NCBI GenBank assembly: GCA_030603495.1
Contig: JAUVXR010000039.1
Location: 1 to 21,118, forward strand
Reading direction: 5' to 3'
DNA: 21,118 nucleotides
Source of the DNA: a bacterium
GTDB lineage: Bacteria > Armatimonadota > Zipacnadia > Zipacnadales > Zipacnadaceae
Part shown: positions 18,201 through 21,118 of the stretch, one piece after another
Layout: each line of letters opens with the position of its first letter
Position numbering within the stretch: the first letter of the stretch is position 1
Position numbers and translations under genes: made by a program
Notes under the pieces: model-generated
The model's database searches: none
Seen by the model: the letters and a program-made list of their open reading frames with translations, nothing else
Told to the model about the DNA's origin: nothing

Positions 18201-18347
18201 CCGGCTATTGAGATAGAGCCGGGGACGCTGGAGTTCTACGTGGAGGCGGTAGACAGTGAGGGCAATTCGTCGGTGTGGCCGGAGTCTGCCGCCGTAGGCT
18301 TGCCCTGGAGCATCTCGGTGAACTGGTCCGTACACGACGCCGGGTAG
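15228..18347 (+). CDS. Alpha-glucuronidase-like glycoside hydrolase candidate with FN3/Ig-like C-terminal domains
   Basis: The 1039-residue protein starts with a GH67-N/GH115-like domain: AAGELSRYLYLLTG, then LVITATQPVGILYGVYGLLEE and a GGDTFPELP segment. A TIM-barrel-like region follows (about 155-560) with candidate active-site stretches WQHEAGG (E328), VVGWGGDRW (D398) and TWAEDDLADCW. The segment TAQFAWDTSLTPEEFYCKLA, with YFG after it, is common in this superfamily (GH67, GH115, DUF4838/GH163 relatives). A helical part (about 570-830) is followed by an FN3-like domain (about 838-925) and an Ig-like domain (about 945-1035). No signal peptide is visible, which is odd for a protein with FN3-like modules. 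The likely role is release of a uronic acid or hexosamine from oligosaccharides; the family is not settled. The start has a modest GAGCAGG site at 15211-15217. Confidence 0.65.
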   Translation: MTTSHYNARRKAGNWSLSGATLVLSGQANEIMKLAAGELSRYLYLLTGKLSPVASRLPELGTAIILDHSIASSLGVSVDPAVVGDQGYCLATVQQDRRRYLVITATQPVGILYGVYGLLEELGMGFYAGGDTFPELPTRAEIPSDLDRYDRPAFEVRGNLLWCNFLCGLTDWGLDDYKFYFDQLARMRCNMLLIHWYDSEPTAAYEVNGEYLAGGITPNALTKPWGALAALRASEFYFGTGRYFDQEFFTSPMGENSPDLLTEIKRSEAVFSEATRYARQCGVKVAAGFEAPRGDPTNPRVVENFKARIRQFLERNPAITHFALWQHEAGGCTGTTPPPAASEAARLFDQQKELFTYLGTPRRVWEAIRFGRFAAIAADLVAAEAPGLPLVVVGWGGDRWMRFADYCLGYDKILPAHVAFTCHDNIDPSFGPNVSTAWGELPPERERWAITWAEDDLADCWARRPNVESFSKLTPDALQKGCQGLLNLQWRTRDVEEENAHTAQFAWDTSLTPEEFYCKLARDYFGPDQEERVGKHLAVLQRLGSRWTGVHGSVECGRMCWTGWAPHFPFELDEKTPTYLLAKAEKAAEILSEIPPEGEGGEAGAFHLRRVGEELEDIEHDDTRPGVQVMKQVAKRLRKLAGETAKRRLRAALIEIEEQVWALRERLVVYGMTTRSYRAVDSFLIAIHHLQRNAGAKSHFATLRGIRRDLEKLREQYLTEKRLARLERLDFLVATMDFVLNFDSAVMLLADGERIDQALEAAAQAREAGENTCAAEIVAQAYGELVGAGMQQALQAYTRKLTTRCEFGVLATLNVKALPLYWETIGRLEEFLPAVPPREVQARGQAQEVWLSWQPSPRTAGHHLYRRPAEGGRWRRINKELMDAKCRMFVDRPVKPAVYEYAVTALAECGWESPRSHLGRATCGPLQAGPELVACKPYSHLEVGEDLTLRIVVLTEREVERVEIAFRRAGERSWRRVPMINCFRYSYRGTVPAIEIEPGTLEFYVEAVDSEGNSSVWPESAAVGLPWSISVNWSVHDAG

Positions 18348-18381
18348 GGGCAGATGCGGTACATTGGCCACTTCGTGCGTG

Positions 18382-18801
18382 TTAACGAATTGCAGCTTCG
18401 CGTAGATTGGCTGCCCCCGGCGACAAGGCCTGGATCCACTGTAAGATGTGCGCAAACAACTCCTTAGATACGGCTACCTCTGCCAGCTGGAAGATTGTGT
18501 GTCGAGCGTGGTGAATGACTCTCCCCCCGCTATTGATCACCTTAACCGGGAGGTTGCGCCGGGACCACGGGCGTATGCTCTCTGGCAAGGCTAAGCGTCC
18601 CAGAAACTGGCCCAGGTTGGAGGCTGAGACCAACTGTGCCCGGCGCACTTGATTGGCCGCAAGACGAGGGCAGGACAAGCGGGTCCAGTGCAGGGCATAC
18701 TTGCCCTCCTTGATCCACTGCTCGGCGGTACCCCGCCTGTCATATAACTACACCCCCTCCTCGGCCCTCGCGCTAAGATTGGTCACCACGAAGGGAAGTT
18801 G
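18382..18801 (-). mobile_element. IS1380-family transposase remnant (C-terminal third, with nonsense mutation)
   Basis: The minus strand reads QLPFVVTNLSARAEEGV, a stop (TAG at 18750-18748), then LYDRRGTAEQWIKEGKYALH, WTRLSCPRLAANQVRRAQLV and, further on, NLGQFLGRLALP and RHTIFQLAEVAVSKELFAHI, ending in TAA at 18384-18382. The RGTAEQWIKEGK, NLGNFLRRLALP and FQLAEVAVPRELF blocks are typical of the C-terminal third of IS1380 transposases, which are normally about 430-460 residues. The N-terminal two thirds, including the first catalytic residues, are absent, and no terminal inverted repeats were found. It is dead. It lies between the 1039-residue protein gene and the broken lyase remnant and probably marks the edge of a deletion. 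Confidence 0.85.
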
Positions 18802-18833
18802 TCTGCTGGGCAGTGCCGGGGCCCGACGGGATA

Positions 18834-19619
18834 TCAGTTGTGCCCCAGCGTCACTGCCCTTATCCCTGCGGGCACGAGCAACAGGTGCGTGCTGCCCCGT
18901 ACTTGTAGTGTCAAGCCGTCAGTTGCTCCGTGGAGTTTCCAGGTGCCGGGCGCAGTCACTCGAATCTGTGTCCGAGGATGGTCCGCAGGCAACTCTACCA
19001 CTAGCCGATCCGGTAGCACGCGCATAGCGCACGCTGCTTTCGCGCTCAGACCGTACCGCTCGTATCGCACTTCGCCCCGAGCGCCGAGGGCGAGCAATAG
19101 TCCGCTCTCCCGGTCCTGTATCGGGCCGGCGGTACCATGGAAGAAAGCCCCCTCCCCGCTGGCCTCCGCCCTTGTTGCCGACAGGAAGCTGTAGTCGATG
19201 CCGAATGCCCCGCTGGTCTTGATGATGTAGCCGTCGCCCAAGGTGGCAAATCTGGGCACAGCGTCCGTGGGTTTGTGGGGATAGATAGCCACATAGTAAG
19301 CGCCGTCGCCCGTCCTCTGCAGGTGCAGCATATCCTGGTACTCGGCGTAGCCCGTGATGGGAGAGTAGTTGTACCTCAGCCCATAGCGCAGGGTGTAGCG
19401 GGGGGTATCAGTCGGACTGGCGATGTAGAAGTCAATGTCCACGTCGAACTGCCCTACCGCCGTGTAGCGGTCGCTCTGCGGCAGTTGGTAGGCGTCCACT
19501 ATCTGGATTTCCGGTACTTCCGCCCCATATGTCACCTTGGGGCCCGGCGCTTCCGCCACAAATGTCTCGCGATCGGCGGCCTGCTCCGCCGTTCCAATTC
19601 TCTCTGAGACTGTCCAGAA
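18834..19619 (-). pseudogene. C-terminal remnant of a heparinase II/III-like protein
   Basis: The frame continues straight on from the preceding one after TAG 19622-19620: FWTVSERIGTAEQA, EAPGPKVTYGAEVPE, then the typical tail of large heparinase-like proteins with TPRYTLRYGLRYNY, EYQDMLHLQRTGDGAYYVAIYP, ATLGDGYIIKTSGAFGIDYS, AFFHGTAGPIQDRESG and a last strand HLLLVPAGIRAVTL, ending in TGA 18836-18834. The first possible ATG is at 19559, with no clear ribosome site. No toroid or HxHxD region is present, so the catalytic part is missing. It differs from the C terminus of the intact lyase at 7875-11924 and so derives from another paralogue. The segment may still be translated from an internal start, but it cannot be an active lyase. 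Confidence 0.7.
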
Positions 19620-19976
19620 CTACCACATGGTGGGCTGCCCTCTGCTGGTGGTATCACGCAGAACCAGGTAGTCTGCCCCGGCAGGGTCTTCGTCCTTGAT
19701 GAACAGCACCTGTCTCCGCCAGTTTACTGGTCCAGTGGCTTTGGCCAGCGCCGGTGGCCACTCGGGTAACTCCTTCATGTGCTCGAAGGGCGGCCCGATG
19801 TACTTTGGCACGAGATTGGCGATACCGTCAATGTGCAGAGCCGAGTAGAGATCCGCGTCTGCACCGAAGTGCTGGCGCAGCTTGTCCCAGACCTCCTCCG
19901 TCGCCCAGATATCGGTGGGGACGCGGTCGAGTTTCTCCAGATTCATTGCGGCCAGGACACGTTCTCGTGAGTTCAT
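19620..19976 (-). pseudogene. Chimeric frame: uroporphyrinogen decarboxylase-family N terminus joined to a heparinase-like segment
   Basis: From ATG 19976 the frame gives 118 residues up to TAG 19622-19620. Residues 1-65 (MNSRERVLAAMNLEKLDRVP, TDIWATEEVWDKLRQHFG and PKYIGPPFE) match the N terminus of URO-D superfamily proteins (MtaA/CmuA-like), which are normally about 340-380 residues. From about residue 68 the sequence changes to a heparinase-like region: ELPEWPPALAKATGPVNW, RRQVLFIKDEDPAGADYLVL, RDTTSRGQPTMW, which then continues in frame beyond the TAG. The join (about 19740-19790) therefore looks like a deletion that fused two same-strand genes. The ATG is one base after the stop of the mutarotase gene, so it was probably translationally coupled. 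A short product could still be made but no intact enzyme. Confidence 0.7.
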
Positions 19977-19977
19977 C

Positions 19978-20310
19978 TTAGTCACTATGAAACACTTCTT
20001 CCATCTCGGCCCACCACTCGCCGTCTTCCTCGCGCGACTTGCCGTCCAGGGGCACCTGCATCGGGTCCATCCACTTCCACCATTCGTGCGTCTTGGGGTT
20101 AGCGGCGATCTTGGCCATATCCGCTTCATAGTCATCGCCGACGTACTCGTAATAGCTGAAAAGCATGCCGTCATGGTAGAAGATAGTGTAGTTGCGGATG
20201 TTGGCCTCCTTGATCATCGCCAGGACCTCCGGCCAGACATTACGATGGGCTTCCTTGTACTCTTCCAGCCGCTCGGGTTTCAGGCCGATTATCATACCGT
20301 AACGCTTCAC
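19978..20310 (-). CDS. rhaM: L-rhamnose mutarotase
   Basis: The 110-residue protein interconverts the alpha and beta anomers of L-rhamnose, feeding rhamnose isomerase in the cytoplasm. It aligns without gaps to the E. coli RhaM active site: Y18 and H22 in EYKEAHRNVWPEV, and W76/W77 in NPKTHEWWKWMDP. IRNYTIFYHDGMLFSYYEY is the central strand pair. Length is close to the usual ~104 residues, with a short acidic tail. The start is GTG 20310-20308, with an AGGAGG ribosome site (20319-20324) inside the end of the upstream beta-helix gene, whose TGA is three bases before the GTG. It is the middle gene of a minus-strand cluster. No rhamnose isomerase or kinase is visible here. Confidence 0.93.
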   Translation of the reverse strand: MKRYGMIIGLKPERLEEYKEAHRNVWPEVLAMIKEANIRNYTIFYHDGMLFSYYEYVGDDYEADMAKIAANPKTHEWWKWMDPMQVPLDGKSREEDGEWWAEMEEVFHSD

Positions 20311-20313
20311 AAC

Positions 20314-21118
20314 TCATTCCTCCTTTTCGCGGTCCTCCGGGGCGCGCGGGCCGACAGTACTCAGGTCAATTGGCATAAAGCCCAGGTCAAAGGCGGGCGA
20401 ATCAGGTTTCAGAGTGAAGTCACGCTTGTCCGGGTCTACGAACAGGGGATCAGCGACCAGCGAATTGCAATCCTTGCCCCAAGCCTGCCACTCCGCCAGT
20501 GACCGTCCCGCGAAATCCAACTCGGCACCGGAGGTATCCCAATAGAGATTGTTATCGAGTTGGAAGTTGCCGTTTGTCCACGTCTTGCCTAGGAGTTCCC
20601 CATTGTCGAAGTAGACAATATTCCGCTTGAAGGTGAACGAGATGTGGTCCTCGTCGCGGCCGCGCCTGATCTGTCCTTCTCGGGAGAATGCAAAGATATT
20701 GTTGCGGACAATATTCTCGCGGCCGTAGTGCTGCATAAAGCCGCCGTCCTTGATATTGTACACCACGTTATTCTCCAAGAGTATGCCGGTGCTGCCTGCG
20801 TCGGTGTAGAGGCCCCAACCGCCGTAGCTGTATGAGTCGACATCGTGGATGAGATTGTAGCGCAGCCGTGTGCCGGGCTGCAGCCCCAGCGTGTAAATGC
20901 CGCCCATATCGCTGAGCAGGCCCCGGCCGATATTGTGAATATGGTTGTATTCAATGATATTGTCGTGGGCCAAGCTTGGCCCATACCCCCATGTCCAGCC
21001 CACAGAGATGCCGGTGTAGTTCAGGTCGCAGATTTCGTTGTGCGAGACGACATTGCCGGCACTCTGGCGAATCAGTACGCCCACAGCGCACAAGAAGACT
21101 TGCCCCAGGTCGTAGATG
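20314..21118 (-). CDS. Right-handed parallel beta-helix protein, C-terminal part, cut by window edge
   Basis: The frame is open to the right edge and covers the last 267 residues. It shows repeated beta-helix rungs: NIIEYNHIHNIGRGLLSDMG, RLRYNLIHDVDSYSYGGWG, STGILLENNVVYNIKDGG, ENIVRNNIFAFS and FKRNIVYFDNGELLG, with the Asn-rich ladder turns typical of pectate-lyase-like and PL/GH right-handed helices. The C terminus has LVADPLFVDPDKRDFTLKPD, SPAFDLGF, the usual final element of PbH1/NosD-like and glycan-degrading helix proteins. The signal peptide, if any, is outside the window. It probably cleaves or binds a polysaccharide; catalytic residues are not assignable from this part. It overlaps the ribosome site of the mutarotase gene, so the two are an operon. 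Confidence 0.85.
   Translation of the reverse strand, partial: IYDLGQVFLCAVGVLIRQSAGNVVSHNEICDLNYTGISVGWTWGYGPSLAHDNIIEYNHIHNIGRGLLSDMGGIYTLGLQPGTRLRYNLIHDVDSYSYGGWGLYTDAGSTGILLENNVVYNIKDGGFMQHYGRENIVRNNIFAFSREGQIRRGRDEDHISFTFKRNIVYFDNGELLGKTWTNGNFQLDNNLYWDTSGAELDFAGRSLAEWQAWGKDCNSLVADPLFVDPDKRDFTLKPDSPAFDLGFMPIDLSTVGPRAPEDREKEE
20319..20324 (-). promoter_or_regulatory. Ribosome binding site of the mutarotase gene
   Basis: AGGAGG on the minus strand, 8 bases before GTG 20310 and inside the 3' end of the beta-helix gene. This supports the GTG start and translational coupling. Confidence 0.6.

Noticed and set aside
18748-19622. Two in-frame TAG codons (18750-18748 and 19622-19620) in otherwise continuous frames, suggesting TAG recoding.
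   Set aside because: TAG ends several healthy genes here (4757, 6072, 6355, 7416, 13736, 18347), and both TAGs sit in gene fragments missing large parts, so decay is the simpler reading.

Overview
The window is a GC-rich bacterial segment that looks like a saccharolytic region. Most genes have good Shine-Dalgarno sites, and GTG or TTG starts occur. The left-edge gene encodes a signal peptide followed by an S-layer homology (SLH) domain of the type seen in Armatimonadota and some other diderm phyla. Large polysaccharide-active enzymes, a class I sulfatase and a glucuronokinase-like GHMP kinase fit an uncultured Armatimonadota-, Planctomycetota- or Hydrogenedentota-like lineage. The phylum is an inference, not something the sequence proves.

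Layout. 1-215 (-): start of an SLH protein cut by the window edge. 216-840: divergent intergenic space. 841-7416 (+): GH38 alpha-mannosidase, a polytopic membrane protein, an exported DcrB/PsbP-like protein, a 55-residue single-span membrane protein and a TauE/SafE permease. 7875-13736 (+): a secreted 1349-residue heparinase II/III-like lyase candidate, then an S1 sulfatase. 13842-14891 (-): a glucuronokinase-like GHMP kinase, convergent with the sulfatase. 14972-15100 (-): an unstarted C-terminal scrap resembling the end of Eco57I/type IIG restriction-methylases. 15228-18347 (+): a 1039-residue alpha-glucuronidase-like protein with fibronectin/Ig-like C-terminal domains. 18382-18801 (-): a nonsense-broken remnant of an IS1380-family transposase. 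18834-21118 (-): a decayed cluster in the order right-handed beta-helix protein (cut by the edge), L-rhamnose mutarotase, then a chimeric reading frame. That frame has the first ~65 residues of a uroporphyrinogen-decarboxylase-family protein joined to the C-terminal part of a heparinase-like protein, with an in-frame TAG.

How the parts may work together. The lyase, sulfatase, alpha-glucuronidase-like protein, glucuronokinase, mannosidase and rhamnose mutarotase suggest use of a sulfated, uronic-acid-containing glycan that may also carry mannose and rhamnose. Among these enzymes only the lyase has a visible signal peptide; the GH38 enzyme, sulfatase and 1039-residue protein do not. This suggests outside cleavage followed by cytoplasmic trimming, although no sugar transporter or regulator lies in the window. 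The right-hand third carries clear scars of deletion and transposon activity. No tRNA, rRNA, CRISPR array or integrase was seen.
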